DNA of 64,000 nucleotides, taken from contig JBOZIK010000001.1 of the NCBI GenBank assembly GCA_051453625.1, positions 250,719,051 through 250,783,050 of the forward strand. Reading direction: 5' to 3'. Below the pieces are notes generated by a model, which saw only the letters and a list, made by a program, of their open reading frames with translations, ran no database searches and was not told where the DNA came from. Positions 43,753 to 54,476 of the stretch are shown here, one piece after another. A program made the position numbers and the translations under genes. The DNA comes from Welwitschia mirabilis. Lineage: Eukaryota > Gnetophyta > Gnetopsida > Welwitschiales. Within the stretch, counting starts at the first letter, position 1. Every line of letters starts with the position of its first letter.

Positions 43753-44911
43753 TACTAGATTATGTTTTGTAAATTAATGTTAAACTAATGTTTTTTGTGT
43801 AGAAAATTTTGTGTATCTTGTGCAGAATATTTTAATCACTTGTAGGTCTAAAAATCAAATCAGAACCATTGAATTCTAAGCACTAGAAATCTGTCAAGTA
43901 CATTTATCCTCTTAAGGGATTGACTAGACTTTCAAGGGGTCAACCACACCTAAAGCAAATACTCAAAAATTAAACTAAATTCAAAAGAGTTAACTAGATT
44001 TATAATGGGGTTGATTGGGCCTTTAGCCTCGAGATCCAATATCCCTGAATCAAATGGCAAGGGCTTGACCGGACCTTAATGGGGTCGACTAGATTTATCA
44101 TGAAGTTAATAGGACCATTAAAGTAATCGACTGGACCTGAGCACTGTGTAGCTGATACTCCTAAGCTAATTATCATAGGGTTGGCAAAACACCTGAAGGA
44201 ATTGATCAGACCTAATGCAGAAAATTAAAAAGATCTTTATCAGGTTAAGTAGGAAACTATATTTAATGATAGGTGACTGGATGGGGGTTTACTGGACCCA
44301 TATGGAGTCAACCAAATATGAAGTCATAAGAAAATGGGGCAACCAAAAATTTCACTCAAGCGACATGTGTAAGTTACAACATCAAATGGTATCGACCAGA
44401 CTTTTAAGGAGTAACCAGACAGAACAGAATTAAAATTTTCTATCCATTTTTTATTGATTATATATTCATTAGATAATTGTTTTCTAGTCATTTATAGCCA
44501 TTGGAAGTGAATTTTCAAATGTAATAAACCCTAAAATCCTTCTAATATAAATAGCCAAGATATAGATGGCTAAAGAATCTTTTTGAATCTGATGAACCAG
44601 TACTAAAATCTTGTGATATTCACTATTGAGTCTTAGCATTTGTACTTCTAACCAAGAAAGATCTATTATTTGTACATTCAAGGTCAGATCTAGTGCTTTA
44701 TCTAGTGTACATCTATAGGAGAATAGCTTCATCAAATCTACTTTATCAAGAATACATGATATCTGTGTGTCTTGGCATCATTGCATCACTATTCTACATT
44801 ATGAAAGGTTGAGACTAAGCCTTGAAAATTCTGTTTAAAGGTCGAGACTAAGCCTTGAAATGTCCATTCAAATTTTGAGACTAAGTTTAAAAAAGTCCAT
44901 TTGTAAAGGTT
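43753..44911 (+). repeat. Third LTR, left part (split by CACTA 1)
   Basis: Aligns with 38060-39225 throughout, including the GTCGAC array, the TATAAATAG box at 44546-44554 and the ~31-base units. The terminal TG has become TA. It ends with target duplication GTT (44909-44911) at the CACTA terminus and continues at 54103. Confidence 0.9.
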
Positions 44912-45140
44912 TATTACAAGAAATAGAGGATTTTAAGGCTTTTTTTTTAAATAAACACCTTAAATATAAGACATTTTAAGGCATGCATTTGAATAAACGC
45001 CTTAGAGGAAATTTGAAATAGTTTTTTAACGTGTTTTTTAAAATAAATACCTTAAAAGCTCAATGGATTTGGGCTTTTCAAGTGTTTAATGAAATAAATT
45101 TCATAAAAGTCAGAATATTTTAAGGCATTTAATAGATAAA
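44912..45140 (+). repeat. CACTA 1 left terminus and subterminal array
   Basis: After the terminal repeat come units of TTTTAAGGCnTTTnTT and AATAAACNCCTTAAA in both orientations. Such arrays bind the TnpA-type protein in characterised CACTA elements. Confidence 0.9.
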
Positions 45141-46315
45141 TGCCATAAAAGCAAAGTTTCATTAAAAAATAAAGCCGCGCATTATCAAAAATAAAAGCAT
45201 AATCGCTTCATTTCTTCGAAAACATAGCATGGGCAAGTTTAACTTGGTTTAGGTATTTTTTAATTGGATTTAGGAGATCTGTGCTTGCTAAATATTTTTA
45301 TTTCTTAGTTTTATTCTTAACTAGATACTCTACAAGGATCACTAAACATGTAGAAGCCATTCTTTGAGTTGCCTTTAGCCCTAAAGGAAAGAAACTTGTA
45401 AGCAGTTTCAGTAATACCACCATTTAATTTTGGGATATTTATACTCAAACGCCTCTTTATATCTATAGAGGGTATAATAATTGGATCTTATGCCTCATGA
45501 AGTTTATCTTGCTATTGAAAGTAAGGATGGAGAAATTATGAATTAGAGCAGTGAGAAAGAAAATATTTTAGCTATTCTTTTCAGACATAAAAAATGGATT
45601 ACTAATCTAGCTAGGGAGCCTGTTCATTGGCAGTGTACCTATAGAAGCTTTGCTAGTTTTAGCTATTCTTTTTAGACATTAAAAATGGATTACTGATTCT
45701 GTTACATAATCATCATCATTATCTTCCCTGCTCTGATGTATCACCACCAAAGAACTTCCAAAGATATTTCTGATGTCTCTCTTCCGCTTTTGAGGTTTTA
45801 TTTACAACTATTTCTCTTCTTATCATTTTAAATTGAGGTAGTTTTATATTTTTTTTGGCTCTCTATAACCTCTCATTTTTGTTTTTGATCTTAAGTTTGC
45901 ATAATTTGCTATTAATTTTTTGAGTGTATAGTAATAATGCTGAATTTTAGAGGCATGGAAGGATTTCCCTTTTATTTGTGTTTTGTGATCTTCTTAAGTT
46001 TTGCCACATGGATAAAGAAAATTTTGACCTATCCTACATTTGGTTTTAGATTTTAAGCTATGAATTTTGTTGAAATATAATTGAATAGATTGTTTATTTA
46101 CTTCTCCTATTGAACTTATGTTCTTTTTCTCTTCATTTGAATCTTGTATTTTCTATGTGCTTTTCCATGTCAAAGAAAAGAAAAAGAAAAAAAATAGTTA
46201 TCTACCATTGAAAACCTACTTTTTCTTATCAGAAGAAAATAATCAAAGATTCTAGAGACTTCTACATTACCTGAGAAAATGGAAGAAGAATACTAATCTA
46301 CATTACCTGAGATAA
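45141..46315. other. CACTA 1 interior before the synthetase exons, no gene recognised
   Basis: A short duplicated phrase (TTTTAGCTATTCTTTT, then CAGACATAAAAAATGG at 45570-45597 and 45656-45688) is visible. Further synthetase exons may lie here, but I could not read any with confidence. Confidence 0.5.
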
Positions 46316-48360
46316 TCAAAGAAATTTCATATTGAACGAGATCTAGATGTTTTGAATACATGGTTCTCATTTGGCCTCTTCCCATTTTAAGTTATGGGAT
46401 GGTCTGAAGAAACTACTGATGTGAAAGCATTTTATCTCATAGTGCTTCTTGAAACTAGGCATGATATACTTTTCTTTTGGGTATTTTGGATGGTAATGCT
46501 TAAAATGAATCTTACTAGTTAGGTCCCATTCATGCAGATAAGGAGAAATGGATTTTCCCTTTGTGATTTAGTAAATGCTCTAATGTTACTATTTTAGATG
46601 TTTATATCATTATTTTTTAAGTCTAAGAAAATGGGTTTATATTCGTGCATCCATGTAAATGAACACCTTTTAGACTCAAAATACTATGTTAGTTTTCAAA
46701 TGTTGTAATGCCCTCATCATGTGTCTTATTTTAGTTCATCTTTGTGCTGTTATTGTTCTTATTTTTTTCCTTGTCTTTGGCCTTTGTTTTAATTTGAAAA
46801 TGGAGATACCTCTATGATCTATTTTATTAAATGATCCCCATTTGCCACCACAGTAATCTTGCTTACTTACTTCAAGGGACTAAAATTTTATTGGTAGTAG
46901 TATTTTTTTAATTTTTTAATACATTTGTAATTTATGAAATTTTTATGTATTTTGCATGTATGCCTTGCAAATGAATCTCTCTCTTTATCTTTCTCTGGTA
47001 ATATTTCACAGTAATATGAAATGTTTTACATTTTACACATTTTATTTCATAGTTATGTTTTAAATTGAAAGTCTAGCTAAACACCACAATTTGCTTCAGG
47101 TTTACTTGCATCCTATGATAAGAGATGCATATGGTTGTAAGATGTCTAAATCTCTTAGAAATGTCATTGATCCTCTAGAAGTTATAAATGATACTAGTTT
47201 AGAAGGATTACACAAAATACTCAGCAAGGTAATCTAGATAGAAATGAACTAAAAATTGCTAAAGTAGGAGAGGTAAAAGACTTTCCAAATGGTATTCCAA
47301 AATGTGGTACTGATGCCCTTCACTTTGCTTTTAAGGCATATACTACTCAGGTGACATGTTCTCATAATTTTTGAAGACATCAAAGGTGTTAAGAATTTTC
47401 ATTTACAAGGTTATTATTGTTTGTGGTGATGTAGTTAGATAAAATTAATTTGGACATTGAATGTGTATTTGGTTATAGACATTAATGTAATAATCTTTGT
47501 AATGTAATTCACTTTGCAATGCTCGATTTTGGAAGAGATTTTATTCCATCTAAAAAGCTAGAGATCAAGTCACTGTTCTTTGGTTATGAGTGGATTCTTT
47601 CTGTTCTTAATAAAGAATCTCAAAGACTATTATCTCTATGAAAGCATATAACTTTCAAGTGCAACTAATGTTGTTTATGCATGGTGGTAATATGAACTCT
47701 ATGATGTATTTATAGAGATGATTAAGCCTATTTTATCTATAAATAGTGTGGCTTTAAAACTCAAAAAGCTATCCATAAGGAATATATTATGGACATACTT
47801 GGACATCAAATTATGCCTTTTGCACCTATTCATGCCCTTTGTGATAGAAGAGTTGTAAGAATGCCTTTCCCAGAAGCCTCGTGATCTGACAAGAAAAGAA
47901 TCAATCATAATTTTAGACTATCTAATATTAATTAAGGTTTGTATTTTTCACTTTTAACATTATTTCTATAGGAATATTGTATTGATGTATTGACTTTATT
48001 TTTGAAATCATGTATTGTAGAAAAATTTTTCAAAGATTATCTATTAACAAAATCTCTTATATAATGTAGGAATGGGAAAATGAAGAAGTAGAAACTCAAA
48101 TGATTATTATTGAGTTAGCTGTTAAGACAATAAAATCTCTTTGCATGTCTTATAGCTTGCTTCCAAAGCAAAAATTAGTAAAAGTTTCTTTCTTGACATT
48201 TCCTTACTATATATTTATCATACAATGATCCTTTTATTAATGATATTACATTCATTTCAGGCTAGAAGCTTATATTCTTTGTAAAATAGAAGAAGTTGTT
48301 TCTATTATTCAAAAGGATACTACTAAGATCTACACTCTTGCATATTTATCATTAATGAAA
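46316..48360 (+). pseudogene. VALRS: Valyl-tRNA synthetase gene fragment with introns, captured by CACTA
   Basis: Five exon pieces keep the order of cytosolic valyl-tRNA synthetase, which charges tRNA-Val. 46316-46537: DLDVLNTWFSFGLFPF and LLETRHDILFFWVFWMVM (catalytic domain). 47100-47350: [20 protein letters not shown], then [10 protein letters not shown], with the KMSKS ATP-binding loop intact at 47139-47153, followed by one frameshift and KDFPNGIPKCGTDALHFAF. 47435-47936: DKINLDIECVFGY, WILSVLNKES, LLHLFMPFVIEEL, TRKESIIILDYL (anticodon-binding domain). 48070-48171: EWENEEVETQMIIIELAVKT. 48261-48360: LEAYILCKIEEVVSIIQ. Acceptor AGs and donor GTs are mostly kept; the first donor GT is AT. 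Retained introns prove capture of genomic DNA, not of a processed transcript. Stops and shifts make it inactive. The N-terminal half with the HIGH motif is not seen. Confidence 0.9.
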
Positions 48361-49479
48361 GTAAATTTTGTTTTCTATGCCTGATTTTGGGGAAATTTTA
48401 TACTGTTAACTAGAACTGTTGTTTCTACAAACATTTTCTATGGGCATTATAATGGAAGAATATGAGTCTTGACTATTAAAGATGATTCTCAATTCTGATT
48501 GGTTTCATTATAGAGCACATTTTTTATGGGAATTTTTTGTGAACATTTCTTTTTAAATATGTGTGTTTTTCTATTGTTTTTGTTTTTCTTTCTATAGTTG
48601 TTTCTTTCAATGTTTCTATAATTTTCCCCTTAAAATAGTTACCTTGTATAAGAAATGAAAAATGGTCTTCCATACTTTAATCTTCTTATGAATTAGATGT
48701 CTCTCTAAAAATCATCAAAACATGAGAATTTAGAATATTTTGCCTAATATAATTAGCAACTTACTGGTACAGATTTAAAACATGAAATGACATAGCCAAA
48801 CAAACATAGGTACAACAATGTTTATAAAACTTTTTTTTTGAAGAAGGAAGTAAATTAGAGGATTCATGTTAAACTTGATCTCATTCTTGGGTATTCTCCA
48901 TGAAAGTAAATGGAAAAGAACATTTTATCATATACTAACTATGATATGATGGAGGATTGTGGATAAAATTAGCTCATTACATTCAACTTTAAAGGATGAT
49001 CTTATTATGAAAAAGAGCAAACAAATAGAAAATTAACATGCAACTATAAATGAAATACGAGTTAGCTACTTCCTATTCTACATCCACATGAAGAAGTTCA
49101 GACCTATATTATTCTTTAACTTATGTGAGAGTACATAATAAGCTAAGAGGAAGACATCCATCCGATGATTGTTAAAAAATACTTTTTCAAGAGAGGACCC
49201 ACATATCCTAGCATAGTATCATGTCATTATCATCTTATAACATTAAAACATGGGATTGATGCTAAAATACAATGTTACAAATAAGGAATAAAAACATTTA
49301 ATGTGGCTTCAACTGACATTTTCTAACTTAAAGACAAATTGTCATGCCTTGATCAACTGCAAGTGATACAGTAATGCATGTTTCTTTTTTAAATGCTTAG
49401 ATGATGTTCTATTAAGTCTAATTCCTAGGTAATACAAATTATGGTTTGCACCAACTATGCTATTTGTTAAGGAATTAAT
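48361..49479. other. CACTA 1 interior after the synthetase exons, no gene recognised
   Basis: AT-rich, no further synthetase exon readable and no element end seen. Confidence 0.5.
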
Positions 49480-51140
49480 CATATGCTCCCTTTTTGAATT
49501 TTAAAGACATGAAATTTCTTTCCTTCTGTTTCTTTCTTACCAAAAAGATAAGGAACAAGAATGCAAATTCACCTAGTATGAAATGCAACATTTATAATCA
49601 AGTAGATGGCATTCTAATTGTCATAATAGATTAAATATTTTTATTACTTCAACTCAAGCTAGGACTAGAAATATTTCAATAGCTCTTTGGCTGCCTTTAC
49701 CAAACCAATATATTTAACAACTATAGTAGATCTAACTGGGGTAAAAATTCATCCCTTAGTAGGTTTGTTGATGTCCCTATTACTATAATGTGAAGTTTAG
49801 TTCATTTATTCCCTTATGTGTTATCATGGTTAACCTAATTAAAGTTTTAAAGGATATTTAAAAACTAAATTACCTTGAAGTTTTTACTAGGAAGAATGAT
49901 TTTCAAAAGGAAATATGGATCTAGGGGTACTTGTTAGGGCTTGATGGTTTTTACCCTATTTCCCTCTATTTATTCATCTCATATCTTTGAGATGGAATTG
50001 TACTTTATTGTTATATTCTTTCAAGACTAAATATCATAACAAGATCTCTGAATTACTTTCCCCAGGTTGTAGGCTTCAAAAGGGCTATACTTATTCAATC
50101 CTATCTCTTTGGTTTTGGTTCTTTACTTGTTTTTTTCTACTTTACTATTTTGGATTTTGATAATAGCCACAACCAGCAACATTTTCAAATGGAAATTCAA
50201 CCATGCTCAAATTGGTTTTCATAAAATATAATGCTTTATATTGTTCTTTATAAATAGCTAAGGACCCATTGAAATGCTTTCTAATGTTTCCTACTTAGGT
50301 TTCTTGTAAACTGTGAAAAGGTTCTTACTAAACAGATAGAGATTTGGTCTTGTACAAACCATGGTGTACATGAAGCTGTCAATGATGGATGTATGGACTA
50401 TTCTACATTTGTTATTTCTTCTTATCTAACTAAGGGAAATCCTAGTAAGCATCTTAAACATTTGTCTTAGGGTATAGATACAAGAATAGCATTGTTTTGT
50501 TAAAATTCTTTGGTACCTTTCTAATGTATTCTAATTGGTTCATCCATGATTTCTTTTGAAATATTTCTCTCTCTCTCTCTCTCCCCTCAAATGTGCATTC
50601 CTGGCATCTGATGTCCTTTATCCAAAGCCTCCATAGCAAAGTGTTTAGTTATCTCTCTTTTAAGCCGTCTTATTTCAGTAATGACATGCTTACAATCAAC
50701 ATGTCTTAACTTGTAGCAACAAAATAATGATCTTATGGTTATCTTTCCTATAGATACTAAATCTACACTGCATCTTTTATATTTTGATTAAGCAAACCAA
50801 TAAAACTTCTTGTACTATTGTTTGGAAGATTTCTTAGGCCATACAAGCTATAATTTAGCTCAGAAGTTAGATCTTTCTTTCATAGTCATATGTTTCTTGC
50901 AAATCCATATAAATCTCTTTATCTAATTCACCATGTAATACGGTCATTTTAATATCTTATTTTTCAAGACAAATTTAGAAAGCAACAAGAGATAAAATAA
51001 TAGAATTTGAAAGACTCTTTTATTATAATATAAAATACCTCATCATAGTCTATAGCTAGATTTTATCTGAAAACATTGACAACCATCTTGGCTTTTCATC
51101 TCATTTTTCTAGTCCAGTTTTATTACATCAATCCATTTCT
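49480..51140 (-). pseudogene. Antisense copia reverse transcriptase-RNase H remnant inside CACTA 1
   Basis: On the minus strand, from 51140 leftwards, copia order is visible: KAKMVVNVF, then LAIDYDEVFYIIIKESF (pattern YKARLVxKGFxQxxGIDYxExFxPVVK); TVLHGELDKEIYMDLQETY at about 50900-50960; ITKHFAMEALDKGHQMPGMH near 50620 (xFxMKDLGxxxxxLGMxI); NQLEYIRKVPKNFN (QxxYxxKVLxxFxM); a CTPWFVQDQ stretch near 50350 at the place of YAMVCTRPDI; and RNase H pieces KAAKELLKYF, LELK, KYLIYYDN, NAIYLIINVAFHTR near 49560-49720. No LTRs were found. It is either a nested insertion or captured together with other sequence. Confidence 0.82.
50563..50583. repeat. (CT)n microsatellite
   Basis: About nine CT units. 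They interrupt the antisense reverse transcriptase reading as an Arg-Glu repeat. Confidence 0.9.
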
Positions 51141-53869
51141 TCTTTGGGGACATGTCTCATTCATGGCAAAGGAATCAAATCCAATATGTTTTTTTACATT
51201 AGGGAGCTTAGATGCCCTATGGAGAAATTATTATAAATACATGTGTAAAGGAGTCAAAGAAAAAGATTCAAGTATCTTTAAACTAGGTTGCTTAATGTGT
51301 TCCTTTGTCTATGCCAAAGGTTTTCATCTTCAATTATAGGAGAAATCATAACATCCTTCTAAATAGCATTCTTTACCTCTATAATATACAGTTACCATCC
51401 TTCTTTTCTTGCTAATTTTCCATTAACTATTTCCACTCGAAAAAAAGCAACTCTAAATCATCAAGTTGGGTGATAGTAATGAATCTTTTAGTCATCTCTA
51501 GAACATGTTTGATATTATTAGTATAACCTTCTAGAATTCAAGTTGTTGTGTAACAATACTTGCAAGGCTAGCAATGGTTGGGGGTGTATGAAAGGAAGTA
51601 CTAGTGTTGATGAGTCATACATTATTCCCTACATTATGAGACACTGCTGTGCATGGTTCAGGTAGCATGGATTTTTAAACCTCCATCTTCTTTAACTTGA
51701 TTAATGTAGGATTAACAAAATTTACCTCAATAAAACATTTTCTCAGGTGACATGGAGTTTTAAACCTTCATCCCCTTTAACTTGATTAGTGTGGGATAAA
51801 TAATGTTTAGCTCAACAAAACCTTTTCTAAATGTTTTTATACTCAAGATTTATTTAAATCATTCTTGAGGCCCTTAGGTTTGTATGAAAAATTTGCAAGT
51901 TATTCTGACACATAAGTAATACAACTTATAATTAGAGCACTCATTGATTCCCTAGATAAAATAATGCTAAGAATTATTGTTTTTTCTCTCCAAGTTGTAT
52001 CTAATTTCAAAGTGCTTACAATCATGGCTTAGAGATAATGCTATCTCGCCTAATAATTCTTTCTACTAAAAATTTTATGAAAGATGATAAAGTGCCCTTG
52101 CAAGCCTGGGTCTGTCTAGCTCTGGTGCACTTTTGTGAGTACACATGAAGTATTCAGAGAATCCCCTTCCTGGATATTGCTGAGTTGTATACTTGAAGTA
52201 TTCTTAAAACTTAGCAAAGAAACTCCAATATCCAAATCTAGATGGATAAAAATTGTATGATCCTAAATGATAATGATGTAATAATTACAATCAATTTAGT
52301 AATGCCGAGATTAGATTTGAATAATAAATGATTCGATACAAAAGTAGAATAGGGATGTGAGGATGATGTATGTTTACCTACATAAGTTAAGTCCATTCTA
52401 CTATTCTCATTGGCAAAATAAAGAATTAGACTTGACCAATCATATTCAATAATGGTAGGACTACTCACTTATTTACAAGTCCTTTGAGTCATAATTCTAG
52501 CTTTACAAAGTTAATGGAGAACTACAGACCTTTGGCAATGAAATCATAGAATTTAAACCCCTTTCATGAGGGTTTTTAAAATGAAAGGATGTTATCTAAA
52601 CATTAAGTAATGTTTATTAATGTGATTCTTGAGGATTTAGAGAGAATTTTAAAAATCTTCAAAGAAAGGTTACATTGATTCAATAGAGAAATGACACAAA
52701 CGCTTAAAAAGTTCATTGCTAGAAAAAATGATGTTATACTAGATGTCTTTGAGGTTACAAAAATATTCCTCTTATCTAAATCTCAGCTATCAAATTCTAA
52801 AGTAAATGGCATAGACTACAATAAGAATCTATGTGTGTTGATAAGGATTTATAGGTCTTTCTGATGCTGTCATAGCAACAAAGCAAATCAGTGGAGCAGA
52901 ATAATGATAACATAGGAAAACACTGTATGCAGTGGAGTAGAAGGATATTGCACACAAGAGAAGAACATTTGCACAAGTTGAAATGGCATGCATGAAACTC
53001 GCATGGGCAGAGATAAGTCCCAATACAAAAGGGCACATAAAAAGTGTGAAAGAAACATCACATAGGTAGAGGTAAACCGTGCTAGAGAAAATGCACACAG
53101 GAATGGCATAGGTAAAGAGGTTGTGCAATTTGTAGATTCTACCAGGGAAAAAGAAAAACAACCACAATCCAAAGGAAGAATGGCATCAATGATTACAGTG
53201 CAAAAAAAGGGTTTTCTGCTCATTGAGAAATCCTTTTATGAACTATTTGAGATCCAATTTCACACCCCTTTAGAACATACCATTGATGGAAAAAGATAAC
53301 ATGATGCATTTTAATTTGAGTTTCTTTTATCTTAGTTTTTTGAATTAAAGTTTTATGTTTGTTTTTTTCTTTTTTTAAACCTGAATTGCAATACTAAGAA
53401 ACATATATGTTAAAACATCAGTAGGATATAAGAATTAAGTTATATATGTCTAAAGATTTTCAAATTTCAAGGCTTCTTAGTTTATGAATATAATGTCCCT
53501 ATTAGAATTTAATCATTCTTAATGGGTACTTGTACTATATATAGGACATATGAGGTAAATTAAGAACCCAAGGGAATGAATGATATTTTCTCAATAGCCA
53601 TACTATGAGCTATAATGCAAAATAGTGGAACAAATGTAACCCACCTCTTGGTAATTAGGTTAATATACAAATGAAAAAAAAAAAAGAAAAAAGACTTAAA
53701 AAGGTCATATAACCCTAAATAATTTTTATTAGAAACTAAAGCACTTAGTCTTACAAATGATAATAAAAGATAAGCATTTAGAACTTTAAAAACATGATAA
53801 TTTGGCTTTAGAAATGTTTTGAGTAGGTTTAAATTTGGATTTTTAGTTCTTATTTATTTTTTGTTTACA
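51141..53869. other. CACTA 1 interior, right part, no gene recognised
   Basis: No copia integrase or transposase motif is readable on either strand. Overlapping minus-strand open frames at 52797-53223 are Cys- and Phe-rich and unlike any family I know. They look like chance readings of an A-rich + strand. Confidence 0.5.
51656..51834. repeat. Tandem duplication of ~88 bases
   Basis: Two head-to-tail units share TTTAAACC, TCCATCTTCTTTAACTTGAT (TCATCCCCTTTAACTTGAT in the second) and a closing CAATAAAACATTTT/CAACAAAACCTTTT. The divergence between units shows that the duplication is not recent. Confidence 0.8.
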
Positions 53870-54099
53870 CAACAAAGGCTTTTAAGGCATTTATTTAGTA
53901 AAGTGCCTTAAAAGTCTTTTAAGGCATTTCTTGTATAAACTCCTTAAAAGATCTCTTAAGGCGTTTTTATTAAAACACCTTAGAAGGCGATGTCTTTTGA
54001 AGCATTTTGTAAAGAAATGTCTTAAAAGTGTTTAAGGAATATTTGAAGACCTTTTAAGGCATTTTAGAAATGCCTTCAAAGCCTTTATTTCTTGTAGTG
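53870..54099 (-). repeat. CACTA 1 right subterminal array and terminus
   Basis: AAGGCTTTTAAGGCATTTAT and similar units in both orientations, then the terminus TTTCTTGTAGTG, the reverse complement of CACTACAAGAAA. It is better preserved than the left terminus. Confidence 0.92.
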
Positions 54100-54102
54100 G
54101 TT

Positions 54103-54401
54103 AAGAGTTAACCTAGAATACCAAGTAGAGTAAAGTAGATCTAGATCAAGCTTGTTGATAAGCTAATCGTCGAGAATGGAGTATTGAGTTCCTAGAACCA
54201 TTATAAATCTTGTGTGCATCTATTTCGTATTTTTTACTTTTAGTTGTTTATTTTCTTTACTTATGTTAGCTTTTCTTTCATGCACATTTTCAGTTAGTAA
54301 ATTATTTTGTGCGAGTTTTTGATATATCTTGATTCATTTAGAATACTTTATTTTAATTTTTAAGAGCCTATTCACCCCCCCAAAGGTTATCGATCCTATC
54401 A
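54103..54401 (+). repeat. Third LTR, right part
   Basis: Aligns with 39226-39526 of the middle LTR, from AAGAGTTAACCTAGAATACC to CGATCCTATCA. With 43753-44911 it adds up to 1458 bases, against 1467 for the middle LTR. Confidence 0.9.
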
Positions 54402-54476
54402 ATTGGTACACCAATTATTAAGGTATGGTTTGATGGCCTAAAACTCTTAGAATCCATTAATTATGAGTTTCCTTAG
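54402..54476 (+). pseudogene. MHK: MAK/MHK-like kinase fragment, rest of the split exon
   Basis: Directly after the copia tandem the kinase frame resumes: the duplicated ATTGG followed by TACACC gives IGTPIIKVWFDGLKLLESIN, then YEFP, a stop in place of Gln, and a GT donor at 54477. The pattern fits the IGTPTxxSWxDGLKLAxxINYxFPQ segment of MAK-type kinases, which comes right after the CSVIG segment at 35303-35341. The continuous frame across 19 kb of inserted DNA is independent proof of the insertion edges. Later kinase exons (the SLCSWDPxKRPTA region) were not found downstream. Confidence 0.85.

Larger units (their letters stand above)
44912..54099 (+). mobile_element. CACTA (En/Spm) element 1, complete, with captured valyl-tRNA synthetase
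   Basis: A 9188-base element bounded by TATTACAAGAAATAGAGG on the left and, reverse-complemented, CACTACAAGAAATAAAGG on the right. GTT stands on both sides (44909-44911, 54100-54102), the 3-bp duplication typical of CACTA. The uninterrupted middle LTR has one GTT at 39223-39225. Subterminal TTTTAAGGC/GCCTTAAAA arrays occupy about 200 bases at each end. Inside are valyl-tRNA synthetase exons with introns and an antisense copia pol remnant. No TnpA or TnpD transposase is recognised, so it is a non-autonomous, gene-carrying (Pack-type) CACTA. Confidence 0.92.
35342..54401 (+). mobile_element. Tandem copia-type element: LTR-internal-LTR-internal-LTR
   Basis: Three LTR starts (35342, 38060, 43753) and two LTR ends (39526, 54401) are visible. 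ATTGG flanks the whole block (35337-35341 and 54402-54406), and the kinase reading frame is continuous across the duplication, so the block entered as or became one unit. Internal regions share protease, a GAG-pre-integrase piece and an extra ORF. Gag is visible only in the second copy because a gap hides that part of the first. Integrase and reverse transcriptase are absent from both, so the family is non-autonomous. Tandems sharing a middle LTR usually arise by recombination between LTRs. The last LTR is split by CACTA 1. Confidence 0.88.

Noticed and set aside
52797-53223. Overlapping 79-112 codon minus-strand open frames, Cys/Phe-rich
   Set aside because: Three frames are open at once over the same A-rich + strand segment and none has a family pattern. 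Overlapping frames in biased DNA are expected by chance.
54402-54408. ATTGGTA after the third LTR read as a decayed primer site
   Set aside because: The copia consensus after the LTR also begins ATTGGTA, but the following bases do not match tRNA-Met, ATTGG is repeated at 35337-35341, and the kinase frame continues through it. A target duplication explains it better.
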